Source: JADKIH01 sp031367345 (GTDB taxonomy: Bacteria > Bacteroidota > Bacteroidia > AKYH767-A > 2013-40CM-41-45). Taken from it: a stretch of 25,716 nucleotides of DNA. Below, one piece after another: positions 17,801-23,945 of this stretch (positions within the stretch are counted from its first letter, which is position 1; each line of letters opens with the position of its first letter). The notes below the pieces were generated by a model. That model did not search any database, was not told where the DNA came from, and saw only the letters and a program-made list of their open reading frames with translations. The stretch lies in assembly GCA_031367345.1 (NCBI GenBank), contig JANLPR010000183.1, positions 1-25,716 of the forward strand, in the 5' to 3' direction. The translations under genes and the position numbers were made by a program.

Positions 17801-20407
17801 AGCGATTCTACTACACATGATATTATTTCAGTAACTGAAAAAAGTAAATCTGATTCAACAATTAAAGAATCTTCGAATAACTTAGCAGATCAAAAGAAGG
17901 TGAATTCGAAAAATAAAACCACCAATGCAAAAATAGCTAGTCCGAAAGCCGATGTTACGGAAATTCCAGATTCACAAACAACCGGAAAGTCAAATCAAAA
18001 TGATTCAACTTTGGCAATTACGAACGTTAGTCAAGAAGTTGAAAAGGCAGCTGATCTAAAAAATAATTCCACTTCTGACAGCAATTTAATTGTCAAAGAT
18101 AACTCGGAATCAAAAGTAAATAGTTCTTCAGAGCCGAACAACGAGAATGCAAAACCTTTCGTTCCTCCAGCGGAAAATGTAATGTCTTTCCCAGAAAATA
18201 TTAATAGTGTAAAAATTCAACCTGTAAGTGAAGAAGCAAGAATTGCTTATCTGGCTTATAAAGATAAGTACAAAAATTCAAAGCAATTATCTGATCAATC
18301 TATTGAATTGCAAAATAGAATTTCAATTACAAAATCTTCTCCTCAACGAGATAGTCTAATTGGAGTTTCCAATAATCTTTCAGAAGAATCTTCTACAGTA
18401 TTTCAAGAAGCTGTGGCTCAATTGAAAGCTGCACAACAAATAGATCCTGATGTAAAGTCGAAAATGGAAATGAATGAACTAGTTATTGCTTACAATTCGT
18501 CGCTTCCAACTAATTCGGCACGAAATTCAACAGGTGCTAAATTAAATGATAGAGTTAATTCTTCTCAAGAACTTCCCGCTGAAAATAATTCAACAATAAA
18601 CTCTCCTGATCTTACCTCCAATTCATCTAATGAAGTTGTAGAAAATAAAACGAATATAGCGTCGCAAGAAAATTACGAGGTAACTCCGGAAGAAGCTGCA
18701 AAAGTAGGGGAGATGACAAATTTTACGGTGACAACACCTAATGGAGAGGAAGAAATAAAAATTGATACTGTTGGAATAAACGTAAAGCATCCTGATTTTC
18801 CAAAATATGTTGAAATGAATAAAAAAATTGTTGGCAAAGAAGTTGAAACTATAGATGTTTTTGCGCAAGCTGTGAATCAAAATAAATTAGCTGTTGAACA
18901 AAAGCAAGAGCAAAATAGATTGATGGATAAAGCAGAAACGGAAATCGATCGTCCTACAAAGGCACAGATTTTTATTCAAGCCGATAAAATGCGCGACTCT
19001 TCTAAAGCAAATGAAAAAGAAGCTGTAGATAAATTTGCAAGTGCTCAAAAGAAGACGAATGAAGTAAAATCGTTGACAAGTGAAATGGATAGCATTCGAA
19101 AAAAAATTGCAATCCCGGGTCGCACGCTTGCAACAAATGCAACTAAGTCAGTAGTTAAGCCAGGTGCATTAGCCCCTGAAGAAGTGGCCGCATTGAATCC
19201 TACTCCTTTAAATGACAAAAAAATTGTTGAACCGAAAAAGGAAATAGAACCAAAACTGAATCCAACTGCTGTTTCTGAATTTGCAACAAAATCTTTTAGT
19301 ATCGCCAAAGCACCGGTTTATAACGATGCTAACCCGATTCCTATGAATCCGTCTTTGCCTGATGGTCTTGTTTTCAAAGTGCAAATAGGAGCGTTTAAAA
19401 AGCCTATTCCTGCCGAAAAGTTTGAAGGTGTTCAACCAATTACTGCCGAAACAACACGGCCGGAGTGGATAAGATATTGTGTGGGATTATTCCAAACATT
19501 TGAGCCTGCTGTTGTAGTTAAGAAAGAAATGCAGCAACGTGGTTTCAAAGATGCTTTTGTAGTTGCTTACTTAAATGGTAAACGCATAGAACTTACGCAA
19601 GCGTATGCACTTATCTCAGGAAATAATTCTCAACCATCTAAATCGTATGTTCAAAATTCTCAAAATGAAATGGCACTTTTGAGAGCTAACAATATTCGTC
19701 CGGAAAATATTTCAGCTATCCGAAATAATAAAGTAGATGCCGACGAAAAAGATTTTTATGGAGTGAATGCTGCCAAAGTGAAAACATCGTTTGCTGCAAT
19801 TGAATATGCTGTTCAAGTTGGTGTTTTCAGAACAGCAAATGTTCCTTCCGGATTAAAAACATTGATGCCATTATTCACAGAACAAATTAATCCAAGATTA
19901 TATCGATTTACTTCGGATCATTATAGTGAATATGCTTCTGCTGATTCGATGAAAAGAATCGCACGCCAAGAAGGTGTGAAAGATGCTTTCATTGTAGTTT
20001 ACCGAAATGGTGTTCAATCAACCTTAGCTTCTGTTCCTCCGGCTGAAAGAAAAACGAGGCCTCTTGTAGTAAATGAAACTAAGCCGGTAATTAAACAGCC
20101 GATTGATGTTTCTTCTATTGATAAAAGTGTAAGTGAAAAGATTGTTTACAAAGTACAATTAGGTGCGTTTAAAAATAATATTCCATTTTCTTCGGTAGTT
20201 ACTTTCTTAGCTGTAGCCGATAAAGGAATTACTCAATTAACCGACGAAAGAGGATTGCATATTTTTTATGCAGGAACATGTGATGCTTTCTCGATTGCTA
20301 ATACATTGAAAGACGAGATTGTTCAGAAAGGAATTACAGATGCATTTGTGGTAGCTCTCCAAAATGGTAAGCGTTTACAAATTACTGATGAAATGAAAAA
20401 GCAATAA
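14819..20407 (+). CDS. Giant envelope protein: TPR, PD40 propeller, Ig-like domain, low-complexity linker, three SPOR domains
   Basis: A 1862-residue protein started by GTG 14819. A signal peptide ends near residue 28 (hydrophobic LFLLVLPFCAFS|QTT), so it is exported; there is no lipobox. Order: TPR-like helices (about 33-150), WD40-like PD40 repeats (about 195-330, 'ANEDFPYLDRDGRTLYFSSK', 'GGYDIFKSK'), a carboxypeptidase-regulatory-like domain (about 352-430), a coiled-coil stretch rich in A/E/K (about 540-690), a Ser/Asn/Lys-rich linker (about 690-1130), more charged helices, and three SPOR domains (about 1515-1598, 1660-1738, 1774-1855). Each SPOR has V-Q-(I/V/L)-G-(A/V)-F at the start and 'DAF(V/I)V' near its end. 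SPOR binds peptidoglycan lacking stem peptides. TPR-PD40-regulatory-domain proteins with an OmpA tail, such as PorE, tie T9SS to the wall; here SPOR stands in that place. Role inferred. Confidence 0.9.
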   Translation: MNINFSGKILRLISSLFLLVLPFCAFSQTTSSVDELKKQAEKAFIAEDYENSLSPYSQLLSLDPRNSTYNYRYGVSLIMAGKPKSNAVSYLESAAKDGSNPEEVWIYLAKSYMVIGKFQDALDVITKFESIANAAKQKKFESSTLKANCYSAILVLKSRKSITILDSKEVVRNEFYNYYNWNVTNGKMVPAAEQFLTSMDKDKQTNPVMFITNDKQSIYLASYGKKGERGKDIYVIRKQPNGQWSEAQNLGEAINSTANEDFPYLDRDGRTLYFSSKSDKSIGGYDIFKSKYDFNTGQWSTPENLGWPINTIGDDFLYVPITNGTEAFYSTAIESRNKEISLRKIQLLNNGEQLVTITGYYKPLDQKVRRDARVTVLRSGGDGVITSVYTDPQTGKYEITLSPGLDYVLLIEGGGYLPHAESFSIPTGIDMANLRQVVKIDKDISKENLTLENYFYPTALINSDQPSSIQSSSIGAITDSSALMKVQINNETVYVLKPGSSPTSNSKPTELSETNNVADSKLLKIEKKDGYDPTLSKGPSDDELRQQKEELKRTADIEKESKKSDHYDISIDNSELANIAILDAKNSREEADSLKKVVQDLYAASRERDSLASIMSTKAATANEINKNNYLNEAYNLKTDADNMRRQAADMEVSAAAKDLEAKNSEQDAKELLAAIKTKSPKSSLKPTAQSKTQTAIRNDNSDLAQVPSHQENEIKELTPEETPVVQVDSSEISVVKPAKELKQENSSTSITQKNTTSSEVTNGSKLAIIDSSNSPNIALNSTPSKNGIEKVVSADEKKSTGKGVEAVNSNTATISETQKEKAKAGSSDDQTKLISDQNKLSITEKTKSSEAIKSNTKVDDVVIGTPSLIDTSNVNKTQSFAKNIEVRKKDNETIEIASPIADSTSNNNSQVVTDENVIYKNDDSASAKVVIEASDTSKSELAISTTNKISNAKSGVNQSTDTVQSILENNNEGEKINKQLSDNTKTDVAENVNSDSTTHDIISVTEKSKSDSTIKESSNNLADQKKVNSKNKTTNAKIASPKADVTEIPDSQTTGKSNQNDSTLAITNVSQEVEKAADLKNNSTSDSNLIVKDNSESKVNSSSEPNNENAKPFVPPAENVMSFPENINSVKIQPVSEEARIAYLAYKDKYKNSKQLSDQSIELQNRISITKSSPQRDSLIGVSNNLSEESSTVFQEAVAQLKAAQQIDPDVKSKMEMNELVIAYNSSLPTNSARNSTGAKLNDRVNSSQELPAENNSTINSPDLTSNSSNEVVENKTNIASQENYEVTPEEAAKVGEMTNFTVTTPNGEEEIKIDTVGINVKHPDFPKYVEMNKKIVGKEVETIDVFAQAVNQNKLAVEQKQEQNRLMDKAETEIDRPTKAQIFIQADKMRDSSKANEKEAVDKFASAQKKTNEVKSLTSEMDSIRKKIAIPGRTLATNATKSVVKPGALAPEEVAALNPTPLNDKKIVEPKKEIEPKLNPTAVSEFATKSFSIAKAPVYNDANPIPMNPSLPDGLVFKVQIGAFKKPIPAEKFEGVQPITAETTRPEWIRYCVGLFQTFEPAVVVKKEMQQRGFKDAFVVAYLNGKRIELTQAYALISGNNSQPSKSYVQNSQNEMALLRANNIRPENISAIRNNKVDADEKDFYGVNAAKVKTSFAAIEYAVQVGVFRTANVPSGLKTLMPLFTEQINPRLYRFTSDHYSEYASADSMKRIARQEGVKDAFIVVYRNGVQSTLASVPPAERKTRPLVVNETKPVIKQPIDVSSIDKSVSEKIVYKVQLGAFKNNIPFSSVVTFLAVADKGITQLTDERGLHIFYAGTCDAFSIANTLKDEIVQKGITDAFVVALQNGKRLQITDEMKKQ

Positions 20408-20422
20408 TTTTAAATAGTTTTT

Positions 20423-20713
20423 TTACTTAATCACCGCTGATAATCCTCTGTCAAGTAGAGCATCTTTCATTGGTTTTAAATTGGAAAAGGAATCGGATTT
20501 AACAATACATTTTCCATTGTAATGAACGATATAAGTACATTGTTCAGCTTGAATTGGCTCATGCTTACAAACTGCTATCAGCGATTCTGTGACAAACTCA
20601 AAAGTATTTTCGTCGTCGTTGTATAGAATTAAGTCGCGAACACGTGCTTCGGTTACCTCTTCTAAAATTACTTCTTCTGATTCCGGATTCAGTACTTGAT
20701 CGAATAATTTCAT
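20423..20713 (-). CDS. clpS: ATP-dependent Clp protease adaptor ClpS
   Basis: A 96-residue adaptor that hands N-degron substrates to the ClpA/ClpC unfoldase. The conserved core is present: 'RDLILYNDDENTFEFVTESL' (about 26-45, matching LYNDDxxxxEFV of the family), 'CKHEPIQAEQC' and 'IVHYNGKCIV' (the His of the substrate pocket lies here). An acidic flexible N-terminus (EEVILEEVTEA) precedes it, as expected for the ClpA-engaging tail. Convergent with the SPOR protein gene, 15 nt between stops. Two candidate promoters lie upstream. Confidence 0.93.
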   Translation of the reverse strand: MKLFDQVLNPESEEVILEEVTEARVRDLILYNDDENTFEFVTESLIAVCKHEPIQAEQCTYIVHYNGKCIVKSDSFSNLKPMKDALLDRGLSAVIK

Positions 20714-20835
20714 CTTCTGTTTTCGTTTTCTTACCGTAAAAATAGAGAATTTTTATTTTATGTACAATGGAGCTCTTTTTTTAGGTCATTTTGTTTAAAA
20801 ATCAGTATTTTGAAATCAAAACGAGTATATTGTTT

Positions 20836-20865
20836 CAAACCTAGTCCTCGAGAAACATGTTTAAA
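20836..20865 (-). promoter_or_regulatory. Candidate clpS promoter
   Basis: On the minus strand TAGGTTTG (20843-20836) fits the -7 consensus fully, the same octamer as at dnaN. A -33-like TTTA (20865-20862) lies 18 nt upstream. The leader would be about 115 nt. A second, weaker candidate is TATTTTTA (20744-20737) with TTGT about 19 nt upstream, which would give a leader under 20 nt. Confidence 0.45.
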
Positions 20866-21008
20866 GCTAATCCATTTTCCACATTTGGTTTCAATTATTT
20901 TCTATTCTATTGTTTGTAGGAATAGCTATTATCAAAACTTGAATGCTTACTTTTGGAACGATTTTAAACGCATCCTTTATCAATAATTTTAGAACTAAAA
21001 TACCAAGT

Positions 21009-21809
21009 ATGAAATCTAGCATCCTTAAAACCCTTTGCTTGTGTTTGCTTTTCACATCCTGTAGTAAAGTTCCAATTTCAAATCGTAAGCAATTAAATTT
21101 GCTCCCGGAAAGTGAAATGGTTTCCATGAGCCTCTCCAGTTATAACGATTTTCTAAAACAGAACCCTGCGGTGGTCGGAACACCTGAATCCAATATGGTT
21201 AAAAATATTGGTGCTAAAATTCAGAGCGCTGTTATTCAGTATTTGAATCAGAACAAAATGGGTGATCGTGTTGCTGATTACAAATGGGAATTTAATTTGG
21301 TTAATTCTAAAGAAGTAAATGCGTGGTGTATGCCGGGAGGGAAAGTAGTCGTTTACAGCGGACTTCTGCCTGTAACACAAGATGAAACTAGTTTAGCTAT
21401 TGTTATGGGTCACGAGATTGCTCACGCTGTAGCTCGTCACGGTAATGAGCGAATGAGTCAGATGTTGATGCAACAATTAGGGGGAATGGCATTGGATGTA
21501 GCGCTTTCTCAAAAAAGTGCGGAGACGAGAAACATCTTTTTAACATCGTATGGAGTAGGGTCTAATTTGGGCGTCTTGGCTTACTCGAGAACGCACGAAT
21601 CGGAAGCAGATAAGTTGGGACTTATTTTTGCGGCAATGGCCGGTTATGATCCGCAGAAAGCCATTACATTTTGGCAGCGGATGTCGGCGCAAGGTGGCGC
21701 AAAACCACCTGAGTTGCTAAGTACACATCCGAGCGATGCAACACGCATAAAAGATCTTCAAGCTTTTATGCCTACAGCCTTAAAGTATTATAAAGGAGCG
21801 AAAAAATAG
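21009..21809 (+). CDS. M48-family zinc metalloprotease, lipoprotein
   Basis: Taken from ATG 21009, the product is 266 residues and begins MKSSILKTLCLCLLFTSCS: a lipoprotein signal with the lipid-carrying Cys at about residue 18. A longer frame from ATG 20943 adds 22 residues (MLTFGTILNASFINN...) that would bury the signal peptide, so the shorter start is preferred. The catalytic HEIAH is at about 135-139 and the downstream ESEAD (E197, D201) supplies the third zinc ligand, as in M48 Ste24/BepA-like enzymes. The tail 'LLSTHPSDATRIKDLQAFMP' is the usual end of the compact secreted M48C-type proteins. It probably degrades misfolded outer-membrane or periplasmic proteins; the substrate is inference. 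Confidence 0.92.
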   Translation: MKSSILKTLCLCLLFTSCSKVPISNRKQLNLLPESEMVSMSLSSYNDFLKQNPAVVGTPESNMVKNIGAKIQSAVIQYLNQNKMGDRVADYKWEFNLVNSKEVNAWCMPGGKVVVYSGLLPVTQDETSLAIVMGHEIAHAVARHGNERMSQMLMQQLGGMALDVALSQKSAETRNIFLTSYGVGSNLGVLAYSRTHESEADKLGLIFAAMAGYDPQKAITFWQRMSAQGGAKPPELLSTHPSDATRIKDLQAFMPTALKYYKGAKK

Positions 21810-21822
21810 GATGTGAAAAATG

Positions 21823-21852
21823 TTTGATATTTTCAATATTAAACTATCTTTG
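21823..21852 (+). promoter_or_regulatory. Bacteroidota-type promoter of tRNA-Arg
   Basis: TTTG (21823-21826), 18-nt spacer, TATCTTTG (21845-21852): exact matches to both -33 and -7 consensus elements. The start would be near 21858, about 45 nt before the mature tRNA. Confidence 0.8.
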
Positions 21853-21901
21853 CCGCCTCAATTTGAGAAAAACGGACGGTTTGTCCCTTTGAAATAATAA
21901 T

Positions 21902-21975
21902 GCACCCGTAGCTTAATTGGATAGAGCATCTGACTACGGATCAGAAGGTTAGGGGTTCGACTCCCTTCGGGTGCA
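21902..21975 (+). tRNA. tRNA-Arg (anticodon ACG)
   Basis: The acceptor arms GCACCCG (21902-21908) and CGGGTGC (21968-21974) pair fully, followed by discriminator A. The D arm is GCTTAATTGGATAGAGC. The anticodon stem TCTGA/TCAGA encloses the 7-nt loop CTACGGA with anticodon ACG (read as ICG after deamination, Arg CGN codons). The T arm is AGGGG-TTCGACT-CCCTT. CCA is not encoded. Confidence 0.97.
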
Positions 21976-21988
21976 CTTTACAACTCGT

Positions 21989-22026
21989 AACTCTTTAATT
22001 ATCAGTCGAATATTAGAGAGTTTTTT
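21989..22026 (+). terminator. Rho-independent terminator of tRNA-Arg
   Basis: AACTCTTTAAT (21989-21999) pairs with ATTAGAGAGTT (22012-22022), 11 pairs with one G-T wobble, loop of 12 nt, then six T (22021-22026). Confidence 0.85.
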
Positions 22027-22351
22027 GTTGGGGGGCACTTGAGGGGACACTATTTTATGCTTTATCAAGTCAAATACTATGGAATGAACTGACTAAGAAA
22101 TCTTAAAGATTAGAATGCTTTTCCGAGAGTAATTTATTATCTCCATTTTATTTTGAGGTAGTTCACATTAGCTAAATTTTCGCTTCGATTCGTTACTTCC
22201 TTTGTTTAAAAAACGATGAGAAATATGGCTTATTGTCATGAAATACCAAATAAAACCTTACGTTTGCCACAAAAAGTTGTTAAAAAAAAATAAAATCGCA
22301 TATTTGTGTTTACCTTAGCATAGATTTTGCGTACACACTAAAAAATAAAGT
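22027..22351. other. Gene-free stretch 3' of tRNA-Arg
   Basis: About 325 nt without a credible gene. Near its left end is an imperfect direct repeat, GGGGGCACT (22031-22039) and GGGGACACT (22043-22051), 3 nt apart. Near the right end lie a weak promoter-like TTG...TATTTGTG (22277-22308) and an inverted repeat GTGTTTAC (22306-22313) / GTACACAC (22331-22338), 7 of 8 positions paired, just before the next gene. A 25-codon open frame at 22216-22293 has no features worth a call. Confidence 0.6.
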
Positions 22352-22813
22352 ATGACAACCGCATCAGCAAAACAAACTTTAGATAATGTTATTGATTCTA
22401 TTGCTTCTGCTTCTTTTGAGGAAAGAGCTGAAATAAAATCAGACGAAGAAATTATGGATTGCTTTTTAGATGAGTTAATTGTCTTTAAAAAGCATTTAAC
22501 TAAAAGAGCAAATGACATAATTTCTATTGCCGAGGAAATGGAGAGCCTTACTTGGTATTCAAGTCCAGACGAAGAATCATTAAAGAAATTATATAGCCTG
22601 ATTGTTTTAGCAAAAGAAACACGCAAATTGATGGCAATTAAGTATGTGCAATTTAATGCTCTCAGAACTCAAGGAATAGCAAAAGAGGAACTTGCCTTGT
22701 ATAAAGAAGCTATGGGTTTTCTTAAGGAAGTGTACATTGATATTGAAAGAGCCTTTTTTGTTTTTCCAAATGACAAAGAATTTCAGCATTTAAATATTAG
22801 GGTTGCTTGTTGA
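22352..22813 (+). CDS. Unrecognised all-helical protein, partner of a RelE-like gene
   Basis: A 153-residue protein I cannot assign to a family. It looks wholly alpha-helical: no signal peptide, no membrane span, no helix-turn-helix and no obvious zinc or catalytic motif. Residues 28-50 (DEEIMDCFLDELIVFKKHLTKR) and 75-150 form long amphipathic helices with many Glu, Lys and Leu. Its stop TGA (22811-22813) is 2 nt before the ATG of the RelE-like gene, so the pair is translated from one message. Position upstream of a RelE-type protein is where an antitoxin normally sits, but antitoxins are usually 60-100 residues with a DNA-binding domain, which is not visible here. The role as antitoxin is therefore only a hypothesis. 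Confidence 0.75.
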   Translation: MTTASAKQTLDNVIDSIASASFEERAEIKSDEEIMDCFLDELIVFKKHLTKRANDIISIAEEMESLTWYSSPDEESLKKLYSLIVLAKETRKLMAIKYVQFNALRTQGIAKEELALYKEAMGFLKEVYIDIERAFFVFPNDKEFQHLNIRVAC

Positions 22814-22815
22814 AA

Positions 22816-23268
22816 ATGGAAATACTTTGCCTTCCGAATTTTAAAGTTGAAGTCGATAGACTAAAAAAAAATAATTCGTATAGAGGAATTGAATCCGAAA
22901 TAATAGACGAATTTTTTGACAAGAATATATTAGATTTAAAAAAAGGAAGTAGATTAAATGCAAGTGATGACTGCCCATATATCAAAGGAAGGATTGGAGG
23001 CAGGTCTGGGTATCGCATTTATTATATGTTAATAATTGAGAAAGACATTCTTTATTTGATGTATATCCACCCTAAGAAAGGTGCTTTTGGTGCGGAAAAT
23101 ATTACCGATGATTACATAAAAGAACTTTTGAAAGATGTTGCAACAGCTTCTGAAAAGAACCAATTTCTTAGTCTTAATCATTCAGCAGACAGGAAAAAAC
23201 TTGTCTATAAAATTGATGTAAAGAATGCAGAAATTGCAACTGGTGACGATGATATTGAAGAAAATTAA
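22816..23268 (+). CDS. RelE/ParE-fold toxin-like protein with C-terminal extension
   Basis: From ATG 22816 the product is 150 residues (TTG 22807 or 22810 would add two or three). The first ~107 residues follow the RelE/ParE layout: strand MEILCLPNF, helices at 10-35 (KVEVDRLKKNN..ESEIIDEFF), then the core 'YIKGRIGGRSGYRIYYML' (55-72) and 'ILYLMYIHPKKGAFGAENIT' (78-97). These resemble the basic G-G-x-x-G-Y-R-x-x-Y and 'YPKKGKxGxENLT' strands of HigB/RelE-type mRNA interferases. Residues 108-150 are an extra tail ending in an acidic run (GDDDIEEN). RelE proteins cleave mRNA at the ribosome; whether this one does is not shown. A hairpin follows at 23284. Confidence 0.65.
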   Translation: MEILCLPNFKVEVDRLKKNNSYRGIESEIIDEFFDKNILDLKKGSRLNASDDCPYIKGRIGGRSGYRIYYMLIIEKDILYLMYIHPKKGAFGAENITDDYIKELLKDVATASEKNQFLSLNHSADRKKLVYKIDVKNAEIATGDDDIEEN

Positions 23269-23283
23269 TATAAGCATTGCTTT

Positions 23284-23313
23284 AATCTCTAAAATCCATT
23301 TTTAAGAGATTTT
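23284..23313 (+). terminator. Hairpin after the RelE-like gene, probable terminator
   Basis: AATCTCTAAAAT (23284-23295) pairs with ATTTT-(TA)-AGAGATT (23298-23311), 12 pairs with a two-base bulge and a CC loop, then a short TT. The T run is weak. It could also serve the converging truncated gene on the other strand. Confidence 0.5.
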
Positions 23314-23411
23314 ATGGAAAATCCGTTATCTTTTAAAATTATATATGCTCGACTGCCGTATTCAAAACCTAAATAATCATGTTGAACAATAAGTGAGGTA
23401 GTTTTGCCAGG

Positions 23412-23831
23412 CTAAATTGTTTTAAAATCAGCCTTATCGGAAGCAGATGAAGTAAAAGCAAACCCGTTTCCAAACAAATTTTCAAACTTACTAATTAAGT
23501 TTTTATAGATATCTATTCCATTTTTTGGATAAACACCAGTCAAAGTAAACGATGGTTGAAATGGTTTCGTTGTTAGGTATATTTCGACTAACCTATTTTG
23601 AAAAAATTTAAGTTCAATATCCTTGATATCGAAATCAAATAATTTTCTCCCGAGACTTCCAGTGTAAACATAGCTAATTCCATTGTCATCCCAAGTTCTA
23701 TTGTAGAGTAAGTCAGATTGCCATTTTGAAAGGTCATCGCCAAGAGTAAATTCTTTAAAGCCGTGTTTGGCATCTAATTCTTTTATTGATTGCGCATTTG
23801 CGCTCAAGGAAAAAGATAAGTATAATCCAAT
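23412..23831 (-). pseudogene. Secreted hypothetical protein gene cut at its 5' end by the IS element
   Basis: On the minus strand the frame is open from the IS edge (ATT at 23831-23829) to TAG at 23414-23412, 139 codons without a start. It opens IGLYLSFSLSANAQ|SIKELD: the last half of a signal peptide with a plausible cleavage after ANA. The next in-frame codon upstream of the adjoining GGA is TAA (23837-23835), lying inside the IS terminal repeat, so the true N-terminus has been lost. A TTG at 23807 could give a 131-residue product lacking an export signal. The mature part (KHGFKEFTLGDDLSKW..., ELKFFQNRLVEIYLTT) resembles small secreted Bacteroidota proteins of unknown function; the C-terminus may also be short. 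Confidence 0.75.
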
Positions 23832-23832
23832 T

Positions 23833-23848
23833 CCTTAAATCCGCAAGC
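23833..23848 (+). repeat. Left terminal inverted repeat of the IS
   Basis: CCTTAAATCCGCAAGC, perfect inverse of 25466-25481. It supplies the in-frame TAA that ends the upstream reading of the truncated minus-strand gene. Confidence 0.92.
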
Positions 23849-23914
23849 CTTTGTTTAAAAGAAAGTGAAAAGTCAATAAAACCAATGCTTTAAAGACTTT
23901 CCCCTTTCAATTAT

Positions 23915-23934
23915 TTTCACCTGTTTTGGTGAAA
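23915..23934 (+). promoter_or_regulatory. Hairpin just upstream of the transposase start
   Basis: TTTCACC (23915-23921) and GGTGAAA (23928-23934) form a perfect 7-bp stem with a 6-nt loop, ending 11 nt before the transposase ATG. Such hairpins can hide the start region in transcripts that read in from outside; that role is inferred from other insertion sequences. Confidence 0.5.
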
Positions 23935-23945
23935 CATTTTAGCGG

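Noticed and set aside
16299..19435. Several open frames on both strands inside the giant SPOR protein gene
   Set aside because: They are out-of-frame shadows in the low-complexity Ser/Asn/Lys-rich part of the gene.
20943..21008. Longer N-terminus for the M48 protease
   Set aside because: The added 22 residues would place the lipoprotein signal internally; ATG 21009 gives a standard signal peptide and lipobox.
22216..22293. 25-codon frame MRNMAYCHEIP...
   Set aside because: Too short, no membrane span, signal or coupling; chance frame in an AT-rich gap.
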